Program-made: the position numbers and the translations under genes | Source of the DNA: DUPQ01 sp964563155 | GTDB lineage: Bacteria > Bacillota > Clostridia > DUPQ01 | Assembly: GCA_964563155.1 (NCBI GenBank) | Contig: CAZLVL010000010.1 | Coordinates: 1 to 64,000, forward strand | Length of the DNA stretch: 64,000 bases | Direction of reading: 5' to 3' | Shown: positions 25,703 to 33,055 of the stretch, piece after piece | Numbering within the stretch: position 1 is the stretch's first letter | Layout: every line of letters starts with the position of its first letter | The notes under the pieces: model-generated | Databases searched by the model: none | The model's input: only the letters and a program-made list of their open reading frames with translations | Told to the model about the DNA's origin: nothing

Positions 25703-26571
25703 TAAAAATATCCCAAGGCTTCCATAGTTTTTTTGTATAGTTCTTTCAAAGCTCGTATAGCTAAGCTATCAATCTCTTTTAGACTTCTTTTTTTATTTAC
25801 ATAGTCTAGTACTTTTATGTCATAGGGAATTTTACCTACAAAAGCTAAATTATTTTCTTGGCAAAACTCTTCAATTTCTTTAGTTTTTTCTAGGTTTAAG
25901 TCGTATTTGTTCACACAAACCAGTATTTGAAGATCAAAACTTTTAGCCGTCTTTATAACTCTTTTAAGGTCTGAAATTCCAGAAATAGAAGGTTCAGCTA
26001 CAAGTAAAGTTGCATCCACTCCGCTTAAAGAAGCTATTACAGGACACCCAATTCCAGGTGAGCCATCAATTATGGCTAAATCTGTATAGTCTAAAAGATG
26101 GTCTTTCATTTTTGCTTTAACTTCACTAACTAAAAGGCCTGAGTTTCCCGCTCCAGGATAAAGCTGGGCTGTGGAAAATACTCGTCTTGTATCTTTATAT
26201 AGTTTTAGTTTGCCAATAGAGTTATCATGCATACTTATGGCCTTATGTGGGCAAACAAGATAGCAAAGGGCACAACCTTCACAAGAAGTTATGTCGATAG
26301 TATGAAAAGGTTCATTTAAAATTGAATTAAATCTACAAGCTTCATAGCATATCCCGCAATCAATGCATAAGTCTCTATCTATATGGGCAACTTGTAGACC
26401 ATAGAATTCTTGACTTAAAAGAGGCTCTTCTATTTCCATAAGTAAATGAAGGTTAGGTGCATCTACATCACAATCAGCATAAGCTCTACTTCTAGACAAT
26501 TCAATAAAGGCAGATGCTACTGTGGTTTTTCCTGTGCCACCTTTACCGCTTAATATTAAAAGTTGCTTCAT
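25702..26571 (-). CDS. MinD/Mrp-type ATPase with inserted 2x[4Fe-4S] domain (copy 2)
   Basis: 289 residues from ATG 26571, which has GGAGGTGG before it; an earlier in-frame start at 26601 lies inside the upstream gene. Deviant Walker A SGKGGTGKTT at the N terminus, then two ferredoxin motifs (CIDCGICYEACR, CEGCALCYLVCP) inserted at about residues 60-105, then the rest of the P-loop domain (IDGSPGIGCPV). Members are thought to move or insert metal clusters using ATP. It overlaps the preceding homologous ATPase gene by four bases. Confidence 0.88.
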   Translation of the reverse strand: MKQLLILSGKGGTGKTTVASAFIELSRSRAYADCDVDAPNLHLLMEIEEPLLSQEFYGLQVAHIDRDLCIDCGICYEACRFNSILNEPFHTIDITSCEGCALCYLVCPHKAISMHDNSIGKLKLYKDTRRVFSTAQLYPGAGNSGLLVSEVKAKMKDHLLDYTDLAIIDGSPGIGCPVIASLSGVDATLLVAEPSISGISDLKRVIKTAKSFDLQILVCVNKYDLNLEKTKEIEEFCQENNLAFVGKIPYDIKVLDYVNKKRSLKEIDSLAIRALKELYKKTMEALGYF

Positions 26572-27416
26572 TTGGCCACCTCCTTTAAAATACTTTCCCA
26601 TAAGTTTTCAAATATCTTAAAGTATCTAGGATCTTCTTTTGCGGCTATTAGCCCTTGAGAATTTATGTAGGCTAGTTTAGGGTCAAAATCAATGGATGCT
26701 AGAATTGGTATCTTGTTTTTAGAACAATAATCATATGAAGGATTTTCTCCCTTTGTTACCTTGTTTAGTAAAGCACCATAGGGAATATTGTATAGCTTAA
26801 TAAGATTGTGAACCATTTCTAGGTTATGACTTCCAAAGGTAGAGGGTTCTGCTACTAAAAGAGCGAAGTCTGCACCTTTTACACTTTCTATAACGGCACA
26901 AGAAGAACCTGGAGGACAATCTATAAAATTTAAGGTATTTGCTTTGTTCTTAAAGTTATCTTCATTTAAGAGTTCTTGTATAATGGGAATTCCTGATACC
27001 TCAGTAGGATTTAAAAATCCACTTCTAATATATGTCTGGTCCACCTTTTCATGGCTGTAGTAGCCAATGGATTTATCTATTTCTGTAAGAGCTTTTTTAG
27101 GACATACTATGGTACAAGCACCACACCAATGGCAAATTTTATCAAAAAGAATCCATTTATTATTGGCATAGGCAAGGGCATTGTATCTGCAAAAATTTAC
27201 ACATTCTAAACAACCATCACATAAGTCTTGGTTACAGGTGGGGATTTTTACATTTACCGGTATTTTCTTTTCTCTTTTGCTTTTAAAGTAAAGATGACCA
27301 TTGGGCTCTTCTGTGTCACAGTCAATATATATGGAATCTTTGTTAATATGAGCTAGATTAACAGATATAAAGGTTTTGCCTGTTCCACCTTTGCCACTTA
27401 ATATTGCTATTTTCAT
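26568..27416 (-). CDS. MinD/Mrp-type ATPase with inserted 2x[4Fe-4S] domain (copy 1)
   Basis: 282 residues, same architecture as its neighbour: SGKGGTGKTF Walker A, ferredoxin motifs CDGCLECVNFCR and CHWCGACTIVCP, and the IDCPPGSSC switch region. The tandem pair is the usual arrangement in orange-protein (ORP)-type operons of anaerobes and may form a heterodimer (inference). It starts five bases after the upstream NifX-like gene. Confidence 0.88.
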   Translation of the reverse strand: MKIAILSGKGGTGKTFISVNLAHINKDSIYIDCDTEEPNGHLYFKSKREKKIPVNVKIPTCNQDLCDGCLECVNFCRYNALAYANNKWILFDKICHWCGACTIVCPKKALTEIDKSIGYYSHEKVDQTYIRSGFLNPTEVSGIPIIQELLNEDNFKNKANTLNFIDCPPGSSCAVIESVKGADFALLVAEPSTFGSHNLEMVHNLIKLYNIPYGALLNKVTKGENPSYDYCSKNKIPILASIDFDPKLAYINSQGLIAAKEDPRYFKIFENLWESILKEVAK

Positions 27417-27421
27417 AAAAG

Positions 27422-27784
27422 TTACTCCACATGATGAAAGCCAGCATGTATTTCTGTCAGTTCTTCTAATTTATTTTCTTTTAGAGCTTGTACATTTTCT
27501 ATTAGGCTTTTTTCTAAAGCCTTATAAATTTTTATATTTCCAGCTTGTAGAACCTGAGCTGCATTTTCTCCAGCCCTAAAAGTTATAACAAAAAGGACCT
27601 TTTCATTTACAAGTTGTTGGGCTGCTTTTATTCCAGCTCCCCCTTGGGCTTTCATAGCTTCATTGTCCACAAACTCATGACTATCACTACTAGTATCATA
27701 AATTAAATAAAAAGGAGCTCTCCCAAAAGAAAGACATACTGGAGAGTTTAAGTCTTTTTTCTCAGCAGGTATTGCTATTTTCAT
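27422..27784 (-). CDS. NifX/NifB-type cluster-binding protein (ORP-like)
   Basis: 120 residues with the NifX-type fold (AIPAEKKDLNSPVCLSFGRAPFYLIYD...; GGAGIKAAQQL). It ends EIHAGFHHVE, with two adjacent histidines. Proteins of this type include the Desulfovibrio orange protein, which carries a Mo-Cu-S cluster; whether this one binds such a cluster is not shown. Second NifX-type protein of the same operon. Confidence 0.85.
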   Translation of the reverse strand: MKIAIPAEKKDLNSPVCLSFGRAPFYLIYDTSSDSHEFVDNEAMKAQGGAGIKAAQQLVNEKVLFVITFRAGENAAQVLQAGNIKIYKALEKSLIENVQALKENKLEELTEIHAGFHHVE

Positions 27785-27796
27785 TTTTTCCTCCGC

Positions 27797-28159
27797 TTAT
27801 CTTTGAAACCTTTGACCCTGTCTATGGCGACCACAACCTCTGGTCTGGCAACCTCTTTGGGTACCATCACATAGGACATAGTCACCACCTTCTATCAAGA
27901 TCATTTTGCCATTTACTATGGCATCTGCAAGTTTTCTTCTTGCTACACTGTAAATACCCTGTATAGTTGTACGGGCAATATTCATTTGTTGGGCACATTC
28001 TTCTTGGGTGAAGCCTTCATAGTCTATCAACCTGATTGTTTCATATTCGTCTATTCCCATGATTACCCTATCGTAGGGTCCACCACCAGGAGGGTAGGGA
28101 CCAAATCGGCTTTTTTGGGGTAAATCACAGACTGTGCGCCATTTTCTAGGTCTTGCCAT
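27797..28159 (-). CDS. DUF134-family HTH regulator
   Basis: 120 residues. It begins MARPRKWR, has the GIDEYETIRLIDYEGFTQEECAQQMNIARTTI helix-turn-helix typical of DUF134, and a C-terminal Cys/Arg-rich end (CDGTQRGCQTRGCGRH) that could bind a metal or cluster. DUF134 proteins resemble sigma-70 region 4 in their HTH. It is the second gene of the operon and the best candidate for reading the two palindromes at the operon promoter (inference). Confidence 0.88.
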   Translation of the reverse strand: MARPRKWRTVCDLPQKSRFGPYPPGGGPYDRVIMGIDEYETIRLIDYEGFTQEECAQQMNIARTTIQGIYSVARRKLADAIVNGKMILIEGGDYVLCDGTQRGCQTRGCGRHRQGQRFQR

Positions 28160-28184
28160 ATAAAACCTTTCTCATCTTATGAGT

Positions 28185-28466
28185 CTATTTTTCTGCTAGT
28201 TCATCTAGTTGCTTTTTAATGGCTTCTAATTCTTCTTCTAAATATCTTTTTTGGTCCTCTAAGAATTCCTTGTTAGGAGCTTGAGCATAATATGGTTCAT
28301 CGTAATAGGGTCCACTATAGCCATAATAGCCTCTACCGAAACCACCTCTTCTACCATAAAAGCCTCCGCCTCTCATGGGTCTTCTGCCAGGTCTTGCGCA
28401 ATAACCCATGCCTCTTCCTGTCATTGGTCCATAGCCCATAGGGCCTCTTCCATCAAATCTAGGCAT
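28185..28466 (-). CDS. DUF5320-like Gly/Arg/Tyr-rich small protein
   Basis: 93 residues. The first 60 are rich in Gly, Met, Arg and Tyr (MPRFDGRGPMGYGPMTGRG...), and the last 30 form a charged helix or coiled coil (EFLEDQKRYLEEELEAIKKQLDEL). This matches DUF5320, found next to DUF134 and NifX-like genes in anaerobes. First gene of the operon; GGAGG precedes its ATG. Function unknown. Confidence 0.83.
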   Translation of the reverse strand: MPRFDGRGPMGYGPMTGRGMGYCARPGRRPMRGGGFYGRRGGFGRGYYGYSGPYYDEPYYAQAPNKEFLEDQKRYLEEELEAIKKQLDELAEK

Positions 28467-28488
28467 TTTGATACCTCCAAAAGTATTT

Positions 28489-28538
28489 CTGACATATGTC
28501 AGATACTTTTATTATATTCCCTTACTGACATATGTCAA
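28489..28538 (-). promoter_or_regulatory. Strong promoter with two identical TGACATATGTCA palindromes
   Basis: On the minus strand, TTGACA (28538-28533) and TATAAT (28516-28511) are 16 bases apart. The palindrome TGACATATGTCA occurs twice, centred 36 bases apart: one overlaps the -35 box (28526-28537) and one lies in the early transcribed leader (28490-28501, extended to CTGACATATGTCAG at 28489-28502). This is a classic layout for repression, drives the DUF5320-DUF134-NifX-ATPase operon, and begins only eight bases after the stop of the upstream fucosidase gene. Confidence 0.85.
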
Positions 28539-28545
28539 TAACTAT

Positions 28546-29673
28546 TTATCGGATTTTCTCTAAATCCTTTAAGATATTTTCTTGATAATCTGGAATATTT
28601 CCATTCATATCAGGACCCACATTTAAAAGAAGTCTGCCTTTTTTAGGGTAGATGTCACTAATAATCTTTTCTATCTCTTCTATGCTTATATAGTCTTTTT
28701 TACTAGAGTATTTGTTGTAGCCAAAAGACTTATCCATACCTCTACAAACCTCAAAATATATTTGAGACTCAGTCCAGTTACTAGTGTATTCAAGAGTTTT
28801 ATAGTCAAAGTATTTAGTACCTGCTGGGTCAGAACCTCCTTTTTTCTCTACAATTCTAGCTCCCATGCTAAAAAGAAGCTTTCCTAAGGGGTTTCTAATA
28901 TAGTTTGGCCACTGACCCCATCTATCATTTACTAGGCCATTTGGAACCTCTTTGTAGTAGTATGCGAAAAGATCTTCTAAACGTTGATCCCAAGGATAAC
29001 CAATGTCCGACCAAAGTATGTCTGGCTTGTATCTGTCTATGATTTCTATCCAGTGGTTATAGCAATAGTCTGCATATGTCTTAGACTTATCATTACCTAA
29101 AAGGATATCTGTAGAGCTTTTAATAGGCTCTTTTGTAAAGGTCCAATCTAAAAGAGAAGAGTAATATACTCCAAATTTAATATCTTTTTTTCTGCAGGCC
29201 TTAGCTAAATCTCCTACAAAGTCAAAGTCTAAACAATAGTCATCTATATTAGGGTTTTTATGCTTACTATCAAACATGACAAAGCCATCATGGTGTTTAG
29301 ACACAATAACCAAGTATTTGGCCTTAGCCTTGGAAAAAAGGTCTACCCAGGCTTCTATGTCCACATTTTTTGCACTAGCCCTAAAGTCCTTTACAAAATC
29401 CTCATAACTTAAATTAGGATAGTTCTTTTTATGGTAGTCATATACAGGGCTGTTTTTTATTCTTAAACTATTTTGATACCACTCAGCATAAGGGGTATGT
29501 ACAAAAAGGTATTCCAGTCCTCTTTTTTTTACAATCTGGTCAAAATCATCTTCCTCAATTGGAGCATAGGCTGGAACAGAGTAGGGACCCCAGTGTATAA
29601 AGATGCCTAAATCTGCTTGTTTAAACCAGTTGGGAGGATTATATCTATTGATGTTTACTAAGTTGCTTGTCAT
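28546..29673 (-). CDS. Alpha-L-fucosidase (GH29), copy 2
   Basis: 375 residues, clearly paralogous to the enzyme at 21959-23092 along its whole length (shared FGIFIHWG, VSKHHDGFVMFD, HWVEIIDRYKPDILWSDIGYP, GLVNDRWGQWPN). The nucleophile Asp lies in the WSD motif. Cytoplasmic, no signal peptide. It follows the GPH symporter gene after 15 bases, forming a transporter-fucosidase pair. Two retained copies suggest different linkage preferences. Confidence 0.92.
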   Translation of the reverse strand: MTSNLVNINRYNPPNWFKQADLGIFIHWGPYSVPAYAPIEEDDFDQIVKKRGLEYLFVHTPYAEWYQNSLRIKNSPVYDYHKKNYPNLSYEDFVKDFRASAKNVDIEAWVDLFSKAKAKYLVIVSKHHDGFVMFDSKHKNPNIDDYCLDFDFVGDLAKACRKKDIKFGVYYSSLLDWTFTKEPIKSSTDILLGNDKSKTYADYCYNHWIEIIDRYKPDILWSDIGYPWDQRLEDLFAYYYKEVPNGLVNDRWGQWPNYIRNPLGKLLFSMGARIVEKKGGSDPAGTKYFDYKTLEYTSNWTESQIYFEVCRGMDKSFGYNKYSSKKDYISIEEIEKIISDIYPKKGRLLLNVGPDMNGNIPDYQENILKDLEKIR

Positions 29674-29688
29674 AATTGTTCACCTTTG

Positions 29689-31140
29689 TTAATGTTTTCT
29701 TCTAAAAAGACTTTCAGCTTGCTCTTTAGATATTTCACCCATGTTGTATCTTGCCATTATTTGTACATCATGGTCATTTAATTTGTAGAAAGAATAAAGG
29801 ACAATAGCTAAAACTGCACCTATGGCAGGTACTAGAGTATAGGTAAACCAAAGTCCCTTTAAGGCTAGGCTGGATTGGATAGCCTCTCCAGTCTTTACCA
29901 ACTTATCTAAGTGGGCAAAACTTTCAGCCTCAATTGTCTTCCAACCAAAAAAGCCTAATATTAAAAGCCCTAGGGGTTGGGCTAAGGATGTAAACTTAGC
30001 TGCAAAGGATTGTATGGCAAAAGCCATTCCTCTAGCATCTACCTTGGTTTTGTATTGACCATATTCTACACAGTCTGGAGTAAAGGTAAGATTTAGAATA
30101 TATATGGTGGCATAGGGTATTGAGTTAATGACCAACAAGATAATATATAGGGTTATATTTTTATAGCCTACAAAGTACATGATAAAGCTCATAAGGGCAA
30201 ATACTATATTTGAGTAAAAGAAAAGGGCAAATTTATCCACCTTTTTTAAAACCATATTTATGAAGATAGTTACTAATATCATGGGTAAGGCCTGTATAAG
30301 TTGTAGTACTACACTAAAAAGTGCACTTCCAAATAGATAATAGGAGACAAAAAGTCCTAGAGCTGATCCTGTAGCTGCTATTCCAAAGACAATATAGCCA
30401 CTATAATACAAAAGAAGGTACTTGTTTTCATTTAAATATTTAAATAATCCTTTAATAGTATAGGAATCTTCAACAGCTCTTGTGAAATCCACTCTTTCTT
30501 TTCCCTTTATACTTATGGGTAACATAGTAAGAGCAATTATTACCGAGGTAAGAATAGCCACAAGAGGAAAGCTCATGCCCACCTGTTCACTTACTAGCAC
30601 TGTTGCTATCATTGAAAGTATAAAGGCTGCCGCTAAAGCAAAAATTCTAGAAAGAGATAAGAGCTTATTTCTCTCTTGCACATTGGCTGTCATTGTGGTT
30701 GCCATGGAGTAAATGGGAACATCACTTAGAGTATAGGCTGCATCCCAAAGAACATAGGCAACAATAACCCAGACTAATTTTAAACTAGAATCTAAGCCTC
30801 TTGGTATTATGAAAATTAAAATAGTAGTTATGGGAATTAAGGCACTACTAATCCTTAACCAAGGTAGACTCTTGTTACCACTCTTAAATTTTACCTTGTC
30901 AAATATGATTCCAAAAAGGGTATCATTAACAGCATCCCATATTTTAACTACAACCATGGCTAGGGCAATTTTTCCTAAATCTACCCCTATTAAGAGCATA
31001 TAACTGGTTAAAAAGGCAGCTAGCATGGTATATGACATACTTTGTCCAACAAAATATGACCAATAACTGACCCTTTCTCCAAGGCTTGTCATTTTAGATA
31101 AGCCAATATCATCTTCTATTGTCTCATTCTTTTCAGTCAT
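29689..31140 (-). CDS. GPH-family sugar:cation symporter (MFS)
   Basis: 483 residues with twelve predicted membrane helices. It shows the glycoside-pentoside-hexuronide family pattern: N-terminal YWSYFVGQS, then DTLFGIIFDKVKFKSGNK between helices 2 and 3, and DVPIYSM. Such carriers import sugars or glycosides with Na+ or H+. Linked to the downstream fucosidase, so it probably brings in fucosylated oligosaccharides or fucosides (inference). AAGGAGG precedes its ATG. Confidence 0.88.
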   Translation of the reverse strand: MTEKNETIEDDIGLSKMTSLGERVSYWSYFVGQSMSYTMLAAFLTSYMLLIGVDLGKIALAMVVVKIWDAVNDTLFGIIFDKVKFKSGNKSLPWLRISSALIPITTILIFIIPRGLDSSLKLVWVIVAYVLWDAAYTLSDVPIYSMATTMTANVQERNKLLSLSRIFALAAAFILSMIATVLVSEQVGMSFPLVAILTSVIIALTMLPISIKGKERVDFTRAVEDSYTIKGLFKYLNENKYLLLYYSGYIVFGIAATGSALGLFVSYYLFGSALFSVVLQLIQALPMILVTIFINMVLKKVDKFALFFYSNIVFALMSFIMYFVGYKNITLYIILLVINSIPYATIYILNLTFTPDCVEYGQYKTKVDARGMAFAIQSFAAKFTSLAQPLGLLILGFFGWKTIEAESFAHLDKLVKTGEAIQSSLALKGLWFTYTLVPAIGAVLAIVLYSFYKLNDHDVQIMARYNMGEISKEQAESLFRRKH

Positions 31141-31488
31141 GTGATTATAGTCCTCCTTATTTTCTTATAGTAATACGAACAAGTCTAGCTTTAGTATCTA
31201 CTAAACAAAGCTTGAAAAAGCCCTCTTTTGCAAGTATTCCTAAAGTTACTTTCTTTTGAATTCATTTATTTATCTCTTCTTTTTCTTCTTGCTAAATCAT
31301 ATCATCATTAGCTGATTTTAGTAATATGAGTTTGGGCTAATTTGAAAGATATTTTAAACTTCATTCCTCTATGTGTGTCGCAAATGTTTGACTTATCTAG
31401 AGAAAGGTATGGAGACATGAAAAAGGGTATATATCTCTTTTTGCTTACTTATGCTATAATCTAAAGAGAAAAATTTAGGAGGATGGCT
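31141..31488. promoter_or_regulatory. Divergent intergenic region between symporter and cupin genes
   Basis: About 350 bases without a gene. It must carry the promoter of the symporter/fucosidase operon (minus) and of the cupin gene (plus). For the cupin gene a TATAAT is visible at 31455-31460, 29 bases before the start, without a clear -35. I see no riboswitch, repeat or convincing catabolite-response element. Confidence 0.4.
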
Positions 31489-31800
31489 ATGGTAGAAAAA
31501 GTATATAAATTTTCAACTGGTGACGAAAAAGCAATTGAAAAAGTTTTATTTGATGAAAACATACACTATATTCATCTGGTATTTAATAAAGAGGATGGCT
31601 TACCAGAACACAATTCTAACTCCAATGTTTACATGACCATATTAAGAGGTAAATTAACCATAGGTTTGGATGATAAAAAGGCCAATGTCTATGAAAGAGG
31701 AACCATGTTAAAGATACCCAATAACACAAAAATGAATGTGTCTAATAAGCATGATGAGACTTTAGAAATACTAATAGTAAAGGCGCCAGCCCCCTTGTAA
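31489..31800 (+). CDS. Small single-domain cupin protein
   Basis: 103 residues. A beta-barrel cupin with LPEHNSNSNVYMTILRGKLTIGLDD and GTMLKIPNNTKMNVSNKHDETLEILIVKAP. It retains one histidine in each conserved motif region, but not the complete metal-binding set I would expect, so enzymatic activity is uncertain. ATG 31489 is six bases after AGGAGG; the ATG at 31483 abuts that site. Single gene followed by a terminator. Confidence 0.82.
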   Translation: MVEKVYKFSTGDEKAIEKVLFDENIHYIHLVFNKEDGLPEHNSNSNVYMTILRGKLTIGLDDKKANVYERGTMLKIPNNTKMNVSNKHDETLEILIVKAPAPL

Positions 31801-31857
31801 TTTAAAAAGTTTATGAAAGCTCACTGAGCTAATGGAAAATTATTAAATCAAAATAAA

Positions 31858-31887
31858 GAAAGGTCCCTTTTGCCAGGGACTTTTTCT
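31858..31887 (+). terminator. Intrinsic terminator after the cupin gene
   Basis: GTCCCT-TTTGCC-AGGGAC hairpin extended by AAAG/TTTT pairs, with a TTTTTCTT tail. Confidence 0.88.
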
Positions 31888-31991
31888 TACCCTTAAAATA
31901 TGCTTTTCTATAGTTTTTTTATAGCCTTCCTGCTTTTTGTTTTAAAAGGTAAAATTTGTCTTGAAAAAGCCACAATTTGCAAGAAAACTAA

Positions 31992-32019
31992 TTGACAAAG
32001 CAATTCAAATTATTATATA
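31992..32019 (+). promoter_or_regulatory. Candidate promoter for the radical SAM activase gene
   Basis: TTGACA (31992-31997) and TATATA (32014-32019) with a 16-base spacer, about 100 bases before the gene. The rest of the 320-base gap (31801-32122) holds the cupin terminator and AT-rich sequence in which I see nothing else. Confidence 0.5.
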
Positions 32020-32122
32020 GTTAACGGACAGCACCAAAGAATATTTAGACAAAGATAAGAACTTTTGTTCATTTGTTACAATGGGAATTTGGCATCTGTA
32101 AAAGATGAAGATGGGGGAAAAA

Positions 32123-33055
32123 ATGGCCAATAGCCTTGGTTGTATTTTGGATATACAGAGTATCCAAGACAAAAAAGAAAATAATTACAAAATTTATATT
32201 TACTTTAAAGGATGTAATATTAAATGCTATTGGTGTGAGTTGCCCGAGGCTGTCAATCTTAAAAAAGAAATCCAATATATAACTGCAAAATGTGATAACT
32301 GTGAAAAATGCATTTATGTCTGTCCACAAAATGCTCTTTTGAAAAACGGAAATAGCGTAATTTTTTCAAGAGATCTTTGTGTTCAATGTGGAAATTGTGT
32401 AGAAGCCTGTGACAGACAAGCAAGAATAATGGCTGGTACAAACATCTCAGCTGATGAGATTATTGAAGAGATTTCTTTTATGCAAAAAAAGATGGGTAAA
32501 CCTCCAAGCTCTATAGTGTTAACCGGAGGAGAACCCCTTTTGCAAGATACATTTATTAAGGATATTTTGTCTGCTTGTAAGGAAAATAATCTTCATACCA
32601 CAGTTGTAACCTCAGGAAATGTTGCTTTTAATAAATATATTGGAATTGTTCCTTTTACCGATGTCTTCTATTACAGTATCAAGAGCTTAGATAAAAAGAA
32701 GCACAAGAAGATAACTGATTTTTCTAATAATAAGGTGCTAAATAATATTAAACAATTAAATGAAATTGCCAATGACATAGTTTTAAGCATTCCTTTATTA
32801 AAAGAGGTCAATGACCAAAAAGAAGAAATAGAGGAAATAAGAGACTTCGTAAAAGGCCTAAAAAAAATATCTGCAGTTGAACTACAGATATTTAACACTA
32901 TTCCAGTAGAAAAGTATCAGGCCCTTGGCCTAGAAAAACCTACAGATTCTTTGGATATTTCAATGGATATAGATTTTAGCCAACTTGTGGCTGTCTTAGA
33001 AGAGGCAAATATAAAGACCAGAGTAACTAAGGGCATTGCTAGGCTTTCTATATAA
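32123..33055 (+). CDS. Glycyl-radical-enzyme activating protein (PflA-like radical SAM)
   Basis: 310 residues from ATG 32123, five bases after GGGGG; earlier in-frame ATGs overlap that site. Radical SAM cluster motif C-N-I-K-C-Y-W-C near the N terminus, then two inserted ferredoxin motifs (CDNCEKCIYVCP, CVQCGNCVEACD), then the LTGGEPLLQ SAM-binding motif. This is the PFL-activase type with an extra ferredoxin domain, which puts a glycyl radical on a partner enzyme. No glycyl radical enzyme gene is in the window, so the partner is elsewhere. The 3' end overlaps the convergent glycosidase-like gene by eight bases. Confidence 0.88.
   Translation: MANSLGCILDIQSIQDKKENNYKIYIYFKGCNIKCYWCELPEAVNLKKEIQYITAKCDNCEKCIYVCPQNALLKNGNSVIFSRDLCVQCGNCVEACDRQARIMAGTNISADEIIEEISFMQKKMGKPPSSIVLTGGEPLLQDTFIKDILSACKENNLHTTVVTSGNVAFNKYIGIVPFTDVFYYSIKSLDKKKHKKITDFSNNKVLNNIKQLNEIANDIVLSIPLLKEVNDQKEEIEEIRDFVKGLKKISAVELQIFNTIPVEKYQALGLEKPTDSLDISMDIDFSQLVAVLEEANIKTRVTKGIARLSI

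Noticed and set aside
23132..31384. TGTCGCAAA occurs upstream of both fucosidase operons (23132 and 31376), possibly a shared operator
   Set aside because: The same nonamer also occurs inside glycosidase-like gene A near 34439, so two upstream copies are not strong evidence.
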